From the NCBI GenBank assembly GCA_031551485.1, contig JAVBNO010000087.1, forward strand, positions 1 through 24,092: a stretch of DNA of 24,092 nt, read 5' to 3'. Shown piece by piece: positions 16,336 through 22,793 of this stretch; within the stretch, counting starts at the first letter, position 1, and each line of letters opens with the position of its first letter. This DNA comes from JAVBNO01 sp031551485. Its GTDB lineage: Bacteria > Bacillota > Clostridia > Oscillospirales > Ruminococcaceae. The notes under the pieces were generated by a model. The model did no database searches. It was not told the DNA's origin and saw only the letters and a program-made list of their open reading frames with translations. A program made the position numbers and the translations under genes.

Positions 16336-17121
16336 CTAGGCGGAAATCACAATCGGACCCATGGCCTCTATGTTTTGGGCAATTTCAACTGGCGTATTCG
16401 CATCGGTAATCAGGTAGCTTAAGTCACCGATAGGCGCGATAAAGCTTAAAGAGATCTTGCCAAACTTGGTGTGGTCGGCCAGCAAAACACTTTCCTCACT
16501 GGAAGCCATCATTTGCCGTTTGACCTCGGCTTCGAAAATATTGGCGGTGGAAAGCCCATAGTCCAGGTGAATGCTGTTACAGCCAAGGAACGCTTTGTCA
16601 ACATGCAGCGTTTTCAGCACCGATTCGGTGATAGGCCCCACACAGGAGTAAATGCCTGTGCGAAAAAGACCACCCAGCATGATGAGTTCTACATGATGCA
16701 GATTGACAAGCTCGTTGGCAATGGTGAGAGAATGGGTGATAACCGTGACATTTTTGACGGCGCTTTCACATATGAGCCGCGCCAGCAGCAGGGTGGTGGA
16801 CCCTGCGTCAATTAAGATGGAATCACCGGGCTGAATAAGTTCATAGGCCTGGCGTGCAATCGCGCTTTTCGCCTCTATGTTTTGCTTTTCTTTATCGCTT
16901 TGAACAGGCTCAAAAGTCATTTTGGCGCTGACCGCGGCGCCGCCGTGAATTCGGGTCAAATAGCCGGCTTGGCCTAATTCCCGCAGGTCTTTCCGAATGG
17001 TGACCTCCGAAACCTGAAACACCTTGGCCAGCTCGGAAACCGTAACGGACGGCTGCTTATTGAGCATGTTCATGACATTGCGCTTTCTTTCAATTTGGAA
17101 CAATTTTCCCTTTTGTTCCAT
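16336..17121 (-). CDS. DeoR-family transcriptional regulator (sugar-phosphate responsive)
   Basis: Probable repressor of the sugar locus. The 261-residue protein has an N-terminal winged helix-turn-helix (about 7-62), with VTVSELAKVFQVSEVTIRKD and the wing motif LTRIHGGAA typical of DeoR/GlpR. The C-terminal DeoRC sensor domain (about 80-235) shows the phosphate-binding pattern SILIDAGSTT and the DYGLSTAN segment. Such regulators usually bind a pathway sugar phosphate and release DNA. It is first in the transcript with the transporter, kinase and aldolase. The ribosome binding site (GGAAG) is 12 nt from the ATG, rather far. A 20-bp dyad at 17198-17217 is a candidate operator. Confidence 0.94.
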   Translation of the reverse strand: MEQKGKLFQIERKRNVMNMLNKQPSVTVSELAKVFQVSEVTIRKDLRELGQAGYLTRIHGGAAVSAKMTFEPVQSDKEKQNIEAKSAIARQAYELIQPGDSILIDAGSTTLLLARLICESAVKNVTVITHSLTIANELVNLHHVELIMLGGLFRTGIYSCVGPITESVLKTLHVDKAFLGCNSIHLDYGLSTANIFEAEVKRQMMASSEESVLLADHTKFGKISLSFIAPIGDLSYLITDANTPVEIAQNIEAMGPIVISA

Positions 17122-17144
17122 CGTTTAGTTTCACTTCCTTTCAT

Positions 17145-17173
17145 ATAGTATCACGAAAATAGAGGGCAATCAA
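17145..17173 (-). promoter_or_regulatory. Promoter of the deoR-transporter-kinase-aldolase operon
   Basis: TTGATT (17168-17173) and TACTAT (17145-17150) on the minus strand with 17-bp spacing; transcription would start about 17 nt before the regulator gene. Confidence 0.6.
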
Positions 17174-17197
17174 GACAGAATCATTGGCTTTCGCTAC

Positions 17198-17217
17198 TAT
17201 CGTCAAAGTTAACGATA
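17198..17217. promoter_or_regulatory. Candidate operator for the DeoR regulator
   Basis: TATCGTCAAAGTTAACGATA is a 20-bp dyad with perfect 6-bp outer arms (8 of 10 pairs match overall). It lies 25 bp upstream of the -35 element of the deoR operon. Confidence 0.5.
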
Positions 17218-17263
17218 TTTTGATAATTCTATATATCATTCCACCAAAAACAGCGGAAAGAAA

Positions 17264-17278
17264 CGAAACCGTTTACAA
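17264..17278 (-). promoter_or_regulatory. cre-like site (CcpA carbon catabolite control)
   Basis: The minus strand reads TTGTAAACGGTTTCG, agreeing with the relaxed cre pattern WTGNAANCGNWNNCW at 14 of 15 positions. It is upstream of the deoR operon and just after the URO-D gene stop. It also forms half of a CGAAACC/GGTTTCG dyad (17264-17291) that could be a weak terminator for the upstream gene. Confidence 0.5.
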
Positions 17279-17292
17279 GCAACGGGTTTCGA

Positions 17293-18510
17293 TTACAATG
17301 AAATTTGTGCCGCGCGAAAGAGGGCCAATATATTTTCCGGGGGAACATCGTGCTGAATGTTATGAAGCGGACAAAATACAAAGCCGCCACCCTTGCTTAA
17401 AATTTCAACATTGCGCGCCGTGTGCTCATACACCTCTTCCGGCGTACCGCAGGGCAAAACCTTTTGGGAATCGCAGGTGCCGCCCCAAAACGTGATGTCG
17501 TTTCCATATTCTTTCTTCAAAAAGGCTAAGTCCATGCCGGTTGCCGAAAACTGCACAGGGTTAATGGCATCCACCCCAATTTCGATTAAATCGCCGATCA
17601 ACGGCTCGATGGCGCCGCAGGAATGAAAGAACACTTTGGCCCGGCAAAGACGCTTGACCAGTTCCACCAGCGTTTTGTGCCGGGGTTTAATCTGCTGGCG
17701 GTACATGTCCCGGGAGATAAGCAGCGAGGTTTGCGTGCCCATATCGTCGCTGAGCGCGACCACGTCCACCAAGTTGCCGACGCGGGCCAGTATACGTTGG
17801 ATGCCGTCGATATAACGCGCCATAATCTGATCCATAATAAAGTCGCCGGTGCCGTCCTGCATGGCCAAATCCATCATAAAATTCTGCATGCCCCGCACGG
17901 CGTTGCACCGTTCAAAAATGTTGCACCAGATGACCAGAATGACTGCACGCCCAGTCAGGTGGGCCGCTTGCGCCCGCTGGTACATGCATTCAATTTCTTC
18001 GTCCCCCATTTTGAAGGCGTCAAAGTCGTAGCTCTGCATTTCTTCGGCGGTTTCATATTGGGCCAGGGGCGCATGGCCGCTAATCTCATAAAAGGGGGTT
18101 CCCTCCGGCCTGGTCGCGATCACTTCCCCAGCGGCATCTTGCAGTATGTCGTTGCCGCGGCCGTCTTTTTGCGGGTTGTAGTCTTGGGGCACCAGCACGA
18201 CGCCGTCGGGCGTTGGCCAATTCTTATACGTCGCATTGGACAACCCCAGCGCGGGATACATCCGAAACACAGGGGCTGTATCGGGGTGAAAAAGATCCTG
18301 CAATTGGGGGCCGACCTCGCAAAGGGCAAGCTTCATATCAAATACTTTGGGCGTTTCATCAATACCCAGGTATTGGTTTAAACGCAAATAGGCGCCCATG
18401 GTGATGCTGGTGGCGCGTGTCCCGCCGAAATCGACAGGAATGCGGTCGGGCATTTTGTGCTCGATGGCGCGCAGAATTCGTTCGCGGGATGAATAGATTG
18501 CATCGTTCAT
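17293..18510 (-). CDS. Uroporphyrinogen decarboxylase-fold protein (methyltransferase-like)
   Basis: A member of the URO-D superfamily, which includes haem-pathway UroD and zinc-dependent cobamide methyltransferases (MtaA, CmuA, MtbA). The 405-residue protein opens with SSRERILRAIEHKMPDRIPV, typical of the methyltransferase-like branch. It has FHSCGAI (His296, Cys298), INPVQFSATGMDLAFLKKEYG and GGGFVFCPLHNIQ (Cys380). The H-x-C...C arrangement matches the zinc site of MtaA-type enzymes rather than haem UroD. No corrinoid protein gene is nearby and no haem genes flank it. The ATG at 18510 follows GGAGGT, 15 nt after dhaL. Its place in a sugar-kinase operon suggests a role in substrate demethylation or modification, but this is inference. 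Confidence 0.85.
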   Translation of the reverse strand: MNDAIYSSRERILRAIEHKMPDRIPVDFGGTRATSITMGAYLRLNQYLGIDETPKVFDMKLALCEVGPQLQDLFHPDTAPVFRMYPALGLSNATYKNWPTPDGVVLVPQDYNPQKDGRGNDILQDAAGEVIATRPEGTPFYEISGHAPLAQYETAEEMQSYDFDAFKMGDEEIECMYQRAQAAHLTGRAVILVIWCNIFERCNAVRGMQNFMMDLAMQDGTGDFIMDQIMARYIDGIQRILARVGNLVDVVALSDDMGTQTSLLISRDMYRQQIKPRHKTLVELVKRLCRAKVFFHSCGAIEPLIGDLIEIGVDAINPVQFSATGMDLAFLKKEYGNDITFWGGTCDSQKVLPCGTPEEVYEHTARNVEILSKGGGFVFCPLHNIQHDVPPENILALFRAAQISL

Positions 18511-18525
18511 GAAATTAACCTCCAT

Positions 18526-19191
18526 TTATGTTCCGGTATGCTGGTGGGGAATATTTTCGTACGTGTGTAGCCATTGGGAGATGGCGCCAAAAAAGATGGA
18601 AACAGAAACAGCGCCGGCATCCGGCAAGCCAACTGTCTTGTCGCCAAAGGGCTTGGAGCGCCCTACCCTGGAACGCATATGCCTGGTGTTTTCCATTCCG
18701 TCTTTGGCCGCTTGGGCACAGGCGGCAGCGACCGTGGGAAGCGCCTCGCCGCGGCTTACGCTGGCGTTGAGGGCATCGACGGCCGGAATCAGCGCATCCA
18801 TCATGGTCTTGTCACCCAGCCGGGCCTTGCTGCGCCGCATCAGGGATTGCAGGGCGCCGGTCATCAGTTGGGCAAAGAACGCTTCGTCCAAGTCCATGCT
18901 GACAGGAACGCTACGCAACCCCCCCACCAGGATGGTGCCAAACAACACACCGGACGCGCCACCCATTGTTTTGAGCAGGGCCATGCCCGTTTCCTTAAAC
19001 ACCTCGTTCACCGATGAAAAATGCCCGTCGGTCAGTGTTGCGGCAGCAGCGGAGAACCCCAGTTTCATGTTGGCACCGTGATCCCCATCCCCAATCATGG
19101 TGTCTATTTCTGTTAAATAAGGCTCGGCCGACACAATTTGCCCGCAAACATAAACGAGCATCTGCCGCACTGCTTCGATTCCCAGTGTCAT
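18526..19191 (-). CDS. dhaL: Dihydroxyacetone kinase ADP/ATP-binding subunit DhaL
   Basis: The all-helical nucleotide-binding subunit that transfers phosphate to the substrate held by DhaK. The 221-residue protein keeps the Mg-nucleotide ligands in IDTMIGDGDHGANM (Asp30, Asp35, Asp37, His38) and the GGASGVLFGT segment. The RSRVGRSKPFGDKTVGLPDAGA region near the C terminus matches the DhaL consensus. It overlaps dhaK by 4 nt (ATGA), so the two are translationally coupled. No DhaM phosphotransferase subunit is encoded in the window, so the phosphate donor (ATP directly or the PTS) is unresolved. Confidence 0.94.
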   Translation of the reverse strand: MTLGIEAVRQMLVYVCGQIVSAEPYLTEIDTMIGDGDHGANMKLGFSAAAATLTDGHFSSVNEVFKETGMALLKTMGGASGVLFGTILVGGLRSVPVSMDLDEAFFAQLMTGALQSLMRRSKARLGDKTMMDALIPAVDALNASVSRGEALPTVAAACAQAAKDGMENTRHMRSRVGRSKPFGDKTVGLPDAGAVSVSIFFGAISQWLHTYENIPHQHTGT

Positions 19192-20159
19192 TGGGCGGTC
19201 CCCCCCTTCTTGTAAGAAAAGCTGTCGGCTTGTACATCAAAGCATGTTTCCAGTTGGTCGTCCAGCTTCAACACCGTAACCGAGCACCCGCCTTTGCCCT
19301 CGGAGGAATAAAAATTGCCCACATCGCAATGATGAATCTGAACGCCCGATTGCGTCAAAAGCTGACACATCTCCTTGCACAAAATATAGTTTTCCATGTA
19401 GCTGGTAGCGCCATAAGTATTCACCATCATACAGGCGCGATCGCCCGATTGCAGCGAAAGCGCCTCTTGCAGCCAGCCATACAGCCGCTGGGCAATTTGG
19501 CGGGCGGGCACAAGCGGGCCGCGTATCAGCCCCGGTTCCCCGCTGACGCCGGCGCCGTAATGAAGGACGGTGCCGGCGTTCTCTTCCTCCAGCAAAAAAG
19601 AAACGGTGGAAAGGCGGCGCACGGCGCTGCGGCCGATATCCAGCACCGTTTGAAAATTATGCCCCAGGGCAGCGGCGGCGCCCACAATTTTGATGGTCCA
19701 GACAATGCCCGCAATGCCCCACCGGTTATCCTGGTGTTCGCAGTCGGAAAGATAGGCGTCATATACCACAATGCTTTCGGACGCGATGCCGTCCTGCGCC
19801 AGCAATTCCGACGCCATGTCGTAATTCAAAAGGTCGCCCGCATAGTTTCCATAGACAAACACAATGCCATTTTCTCCCCCCATGTGCTTGGCCGTTTCAT
19901 AGATGGAGTAGGCGCTGGGAGCCGCGTACAAATTCCCCAGCACAAGTGCGTCGGCCATCCCTTTGCCAATATAGCCGGCATAAAGGGGTTCATAGCCGCT
20001 GCCACCACCGGATATAATCTGCACACGCCCGCGCCCGCACTGCGCACTGACAACAGCGCGAATGCCCGGCAGCCGTGCCATGCGCCCGCAGCTCGAAAGC
20101 ACCATTCCATCCAGCATATCATCCGCCATTGTATCAACCGCGTTTATAACCTGACGCAC
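19188..20159 (-). CDS. dhaK: DhaK-like kinase subunit lacking the substrate-binding histidines
   Basis: DhaK binds dihydroxyacetone as a covalent hemiaminal on a histidine for phosphorylation by DhaL. The 323-residue protein has the overall fold: IISGGGSGYEP (49-58), GYIGKGMADALV, NYAGDLLNYDMA (Asp109 kept) and GAGVSGEPG (202-210). The His of GSGHEP (E. coli His56) is Tyr56, and the covalent His of IHGEPG (E. coli His218) is Ser206. These losses argue against normal dihydroxyacetone chemistry. The start is GTG at 20159, with GGAGGG 6 nt upstream. It is first in a dhaK-dhaL-uroD transcript behind a near-consensus promoter. It could be a kinase for another substrate or a regulatory partner of DhaL. 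Confidence 0.9.
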   Translation of the reverse strand: MRQVINAVDTMADDMLDGMVLSSCGRMARLPGIRAVVSAQCGRGRVQIISGGGSGYEPLYAGYIGKGMADALVLGNLYAAPSAYSIYETAKHMGGENGIVFVYGNYAGDLLNYDMASELLAQDGIASESIVVYDAYLSDCEHQDNRWGIAGIVWTIKIVGAAAALGHNFQTVLDIGRSAVRRLSTVSFLLEEENAGTVLHYGAGVSGEPGLIRGPLVPARQIAQRLYGWLQEALSLQSGDRACMMVNTYGATSYMENYILCKEMCQLLTQSGVQIHHCDVGNFYSSEGKGGCSVTVLKLDDQLETCFDVQADSFSYKKGGTAQ

Positions 20160-20172
20160 ATTACACCCTCCA

Positions 20173-20202
20173 ACTTCATTTCATTTTATTTCATTCTATT
20201 TC
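20173..20202. repeat. Three tandem 10-bp repeats over the dhaK start of transcription
   Basis: On the minus strand GAAATAGAAT, GAAATAAAAT and GAAATGAAGT follow each other with exact 10-bp phasing, spanning the -10 and +1 region. One helical turn spacing suggests binding of a cooperative regulator, though an AT-rich discriminator by chance is possible. Confidence 0.5.
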
Positions 20203-20221
20203 GAACTGCACCGATTGTCAA
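20193..20221 (-). promoter_or_regulatory. Promoter of the dhaK-dhaL-uroD operon
   Basis: Perfect TTGACA (20216-20221) and TAGAAT (20193-20198) with 17-bp spacing on the minus strand, 33 bp upstream of the GTG start. Confidence 0.88.
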
Positions 20222-20427
20222 TACGCCCCAACAAAAATATCGATCGCTTCTTCTAAAATATCCATGGTACTACGGGAAGACTGTAACAGCACAGAGAGAG
20301 GGAAAATGTGCCCCTGCCTGGCAACCCAAGGTTTAGACGCAAAACAACGGGCGCAGCCCTTACTTATGGATCAGCCCCACCTAAACGGTGCTGATATGAT
20401 CACGATCTGGCAGATGTACAGGACGAA
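20222..20427. other. Intergenic region upstream of dhaK
   Basis: With the flanking promoter, repeat and terminator this makes a 669-bp stretch without a gene (20160-20828). It holds an imperfect hairpin (ATCAGC...GCTGAT, about 20370-20396) and the second short repeat. No convincing gene was seen. Confidence 0.5.
20399..20422 (+). repeat. Short 24-bp repeat, copy 2
   Basis: Matches 10125-10148 on the same strand with one mismatch (CACGAT versus CACGGT). It lies directly before dispersed-repeat copy D. Confidence 0.7.
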
Positions 20428-20680
20428 TGGTTAGAACCGATATCAAATAAAAGAACGGCAGACGTATCACCGCTCCGGCAGACATCTAGCATGTCGCTTA
20501 AGCCGCGACCGGCCCATACTTTTTGGCGCAAAAAGTATGCAAAAACATTTTTCGGGGAAACCACATGGTTTCCCCCCGCCCCATCCTTAGGGCGAGGACA
20601 TAGGTGCGCAGGAAACGCCCAGTTTATGGGGAGGACGGGTTTGGTTTTGCACTCGTAGGTGCAAAGCGTGGAGAAGAAAG
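20428..20680 (+). repeat. Dispersed hairpin-rich repeat, copy D
   Basis: Same orientation as copy A. First hairpin at 20515-20539 with loop GGCGC; perfect second hairpin GGGGAAACC/GGTTTCCCC; third hairpin CGCCC/GGGCG. The end TGCAAAGCGTGGAGAAG matches copy A. The 5' edge (TTAGAACCGATATC) is slightly degraded. Confidence 0.87.
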
Positions 20681-20746
20681 AACGCTTTTTTGCTTCAGCA
20701 CGAAAGTACCACTGAAGCTTGTGCAAATTCGATGGTTTCTAAGACA

Positions 20747-20787
20747 AAAACACCCCGGCCATGCACTGCAAATGGCCGGGGTGTTTT
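20747..20787. terminator. Long terminator hairpin after the Rnf-like operon
   Basis: AAAACACCCCGGCCAT and ATGGCCGGGGTGTTTT form a perfect 16-bp stem with a 9-nt loop. A-run and U-run on both sides make it usable in both directions. It ends the minus-strand operon 42 bp after the last gene. Confidence 0.92.
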
Positions 20788-20828
20788 GGATTGTATACGT
20801 TGCGTAACGGGCAAAAACGGCATACGCC

Positions 20829-22076
20829 TTAGTGATAGGCTTTATAAGCACCGGAAGGACTATAGAGCAGATAGGCGTCAATACCGGCCTCCCGCAGGGC
20901 TTGGAGCTGGGCATCCACATCCGCTTTGGTATAGGCCTCGCCGCCGGCGGCCGTATAGGCCTGAACCATACCGACGACATCCACCCCCGAAGTTTGAACC
21001 GGGATGACGGAAAGGACGGCCTGCACTGTCTCGAAGGGGTGGGCCACAGGCTCTTCCACCGTTGTTTCGCCCACCGTGAGCTGGTTGCCAAACTGGAGCG
21101 GCATCACATTAAGCAGCACCCGCCCCCCCAAGAGAAGGGACGGTGTTTCGCCGTATTGGGCAGGCATTTGCCCCAGAAGGGTGGCCGCCGAAAGAGACAT
21201 CCACACGCGGGCCCCTTTGGCCTCTATCTGGCTTCTGGCGGTATCCTGAAAATTGCGAAGGGCCTGGGAACGATCTACCTCCGGCGTTTCGTCGGGATAG
21301 GTGGCCATATCGAGAGCTATACCCTGGGGAAACTGGATACCGTCGAAAACGATGTCGGTGACGCCTTGGGCCACCGCTTCTTCGGCAATGGAGAGAATAT
21401 AGGCCGCGGCGTCGGGAGAATAGGGGTTAAACCACGGCTTTCCGCCGGATTCTTTGGCGTTGTCAATCCACATGACAACCATATTGTCATATTTGACCGC
21501 CGCGTCATACATTTCGTAGGGGGCGACGTGATCTTTAAACGCAAAGACGCGGCCCACCGGCGCAAGCCCCCGGCCCTTAATTTCTTTCACCACAGCCGGC
21601 AGGTCATAGGTTGTTTCCGACACGGCCTTAACTACATCCATTGACGGCAGGGCGCTTTGATACAACACATGGCCCGTGCTGTCCTTTAAGTCAAAGAGGA
21701 TGCCGTCCACCTCCGTGTCCTGGAGCTCATCCAGGCTTTTTTGCAGCAGGGTGAGATCGGTCAGGATGTTGGCCGGGAAATAATAAAGGCGGGCGGGCGC
21801 CTGGTTTTGGGGTGCCTCGGGCCGGGAGGAAGCTTCAGCTTGAGAAACCTCGCTGGTGCTGGCGGAGGGCGAAGAAACCGCCGGTGTACTGGAAGCACTG
21901 AACTGAAAAGGACTTTCCATATTGAGAATGAAATAGGAAACGGGCTCATACAAATACCACCCGGCCAAAAACAGCCCGGCGATACCCAGAATAGAGCCCG
22001 CAATTTTTAATACCAGTTTGCGGTTATCACTGCGATAAAGAGAATTATAGCGCTTGATTTTTCGATCCCGCTTCAT
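20829..22076 (-). CDS. Membrane-anchored putative glycoside hydrolase-like protein (DUF4015 type)
   Basis: The 415-residue protein has a basic N terminus, one membrane helix (about 22-42), a Ser/Ala/Pro-rich linker (about 58-95) and an extracellular TIM-barrel-like domain from about 97. Motifs are DGILFDLKDSTG (124-135), VGRVFAFKD, MWIDNAKESGGKPWFNPYSPDA and DIVFDGIQFP (241-250). These resemble the DUF4015/putative glycoside hydrolase family seen in many Firmicutes; its substrate is not established. The ATG at 22076 is preferred over a GTG at 22109 because CAGGGGG lies upstream and the cytoplasmic tail begins there. It follows the rnfA-like gene by 61 nt and probably shares its transcript. 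A link to the electron-transport genes is not known. Confidence 0.85.
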   Translation of the reverse strand: MKRDRKIKRYNSLYRSDNRKLVLKIAGSILGIAGLFLAGWYLYEPVSYFILNMESPFQFSASSTPAVSSPSASTSEVSQAEASSRPEAPQNQAPARLYYFPANILTDLTLLQKSLDELQDTEVDGILFDLKDSTGHVLYQSALPSMDVVKAVSETTYDLPAVVKEIKGRGLAPVGRVFAFKDHVAPYEMYDAAVKYDNMVVMWIDNAKESGGKPWFNPYSPDAAAYILSIAEEAVAQGVTDIVFDGIQFPQGIALDMATYPDETPEVDRSQALRNFQDTARSQIEAKGARVWMSLSAATLLGQMPAQYGETPSLLLGGRVLLNVMPLQFGNQLTVGETTVEEPVAHPFETVQAVLSVIPVQTSGVDVVGMVQAYTAAGGEAYTKADVDAQLQALREAGIDAYLLYSPSGAYKAYH

Positions 22077-22137
22077 TTTGGTAGCCCCCTGATGATACGA
22101 CAACGCCACCGGCTACCGACATCACAAGCATAAGATG

Positions 22138-22746
22138 TCAGGTAGGCAGCTGGTGTCCCACAAGTCCGTATAAGGCAAGAGAAATGAGTCCGATGTAAAG
22201 AAGAATGATGGGCAATCCGCGCCAGACGGCAGGGATCTTGGAATAAAGCATCCGCTGGAGGCCGCAATAGATCAGCAGCGTGGCAAGTGTAAGGCCGATG
22301 CCTGTTCCTAAGCCAAACCCCACTGTTTGGGCAAAGGAAAAGTTTTGGGTGGCCGGAAAGATGATGGCGCCGAATACAGCATAGTTAAAGGCAGCCACAA
22401 GCACCAGCTTCTCCCAGTCTTCATGCTTGGCTTTGTTGAACTTGAGGTTGACAAAATGGAAAACAATGTACAAAAAAGAAATGCAAAGCAAAAACACCGC
22501 CGGACGGACATAGATGGGCATTACACCCAGCTGCCGCAAGCCGATGTTAATGCCATAGCCGGCGGCACCCGAAACGACAGCCAAAATGGTAACCACAATG
22601 CCATAGCGCACCAAATAGGCCGGTGTCTCCAGGTGCTCCATCATTTGGGAGATGCCCAGCGCCCGCGAAAACACCGCGTTCTGCGTGAGCACGGCAATCA
22701 GCGCATATAAAAAAAGTTGTGTAATTTGAAGTGCCAAACGGATCAT
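22138..22746 (-). CDS. rnfA: RnfA-like membrane protein lacking the iron-sulfur cysteines
   Basis: RnfA is one of two inverted-topology subunits of the Rnf ion-pumping ferredoxin:NAD oxidoreductase and holds two cysteines of a transmembrane [2Fe-2S] cluster. The 202-residue protein has about six helices and aligns well with RnfA/RsxA along its length: LTQNAVFSRALG matches LVNNFVLVKFLG, NYAVFG matches NCAVLG, and RGLPIILLYIGLISLALYG matches the C-terminal helix. Both cluster cysteines are gone: the Cys of LGLCPF is Ser33 and that of TTNCAVLG is Tyr122. It is followed not by rnfB but by a glycoside hydrolase-like gene. AAAGGG directly abuts the ATG, so a TTG three codons later is an alternative start. 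Homology is firm; canonical function is doubtful. Confidence 0.88.
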   Translation of the reverse strand: MIRLALQITQLFLYALIAVLTQNAVFSRALGISQMMEHLETPAYLVRYGIVVTILAVVSGAAGYGINIGLRQLGVMPIYVRPAVFLLCISFLYIVFHFVNLKFNKAKHEDWEKLVLVAAFNYAVFGAIIFPATQNFSFAQTVGFGLGTGIGLTLATLLIYCGLQRMLYSKIPAVWRGLPIILLYIGLISLALYGLVGHQLPT

Positions 22747-22793
22747 CCCTTTCAGTCGGTGTGAAGGTCAGCTCCCGACAAACTGCGTACAAA

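Noticed and set aside
17293..18510. Haem-pathway uroporphyrinogen decarboxylase (hemE)
   Set aside because: It carries the His-x-Cys...Cys zinc pattern of the methyltransferase branch and lies in a sugar operon without other haem genes.
20218..20265. 15-residue minus-strand frame (MDILEEAIDIFVGAY) upstream of dhaK
   Set aside because: No ribosome binding site, and it overlaps the -35 element; possible remnant but not supportable as a gene.
19014..20336. Long open frame (440 codons) on the plus strand antisense to dhaK/dhaL
   Set aside because: It has no family features or ribosome binding site and lies over two well-supported overlapping genes; long antisense frames are expected in GC-biased coding DNA.
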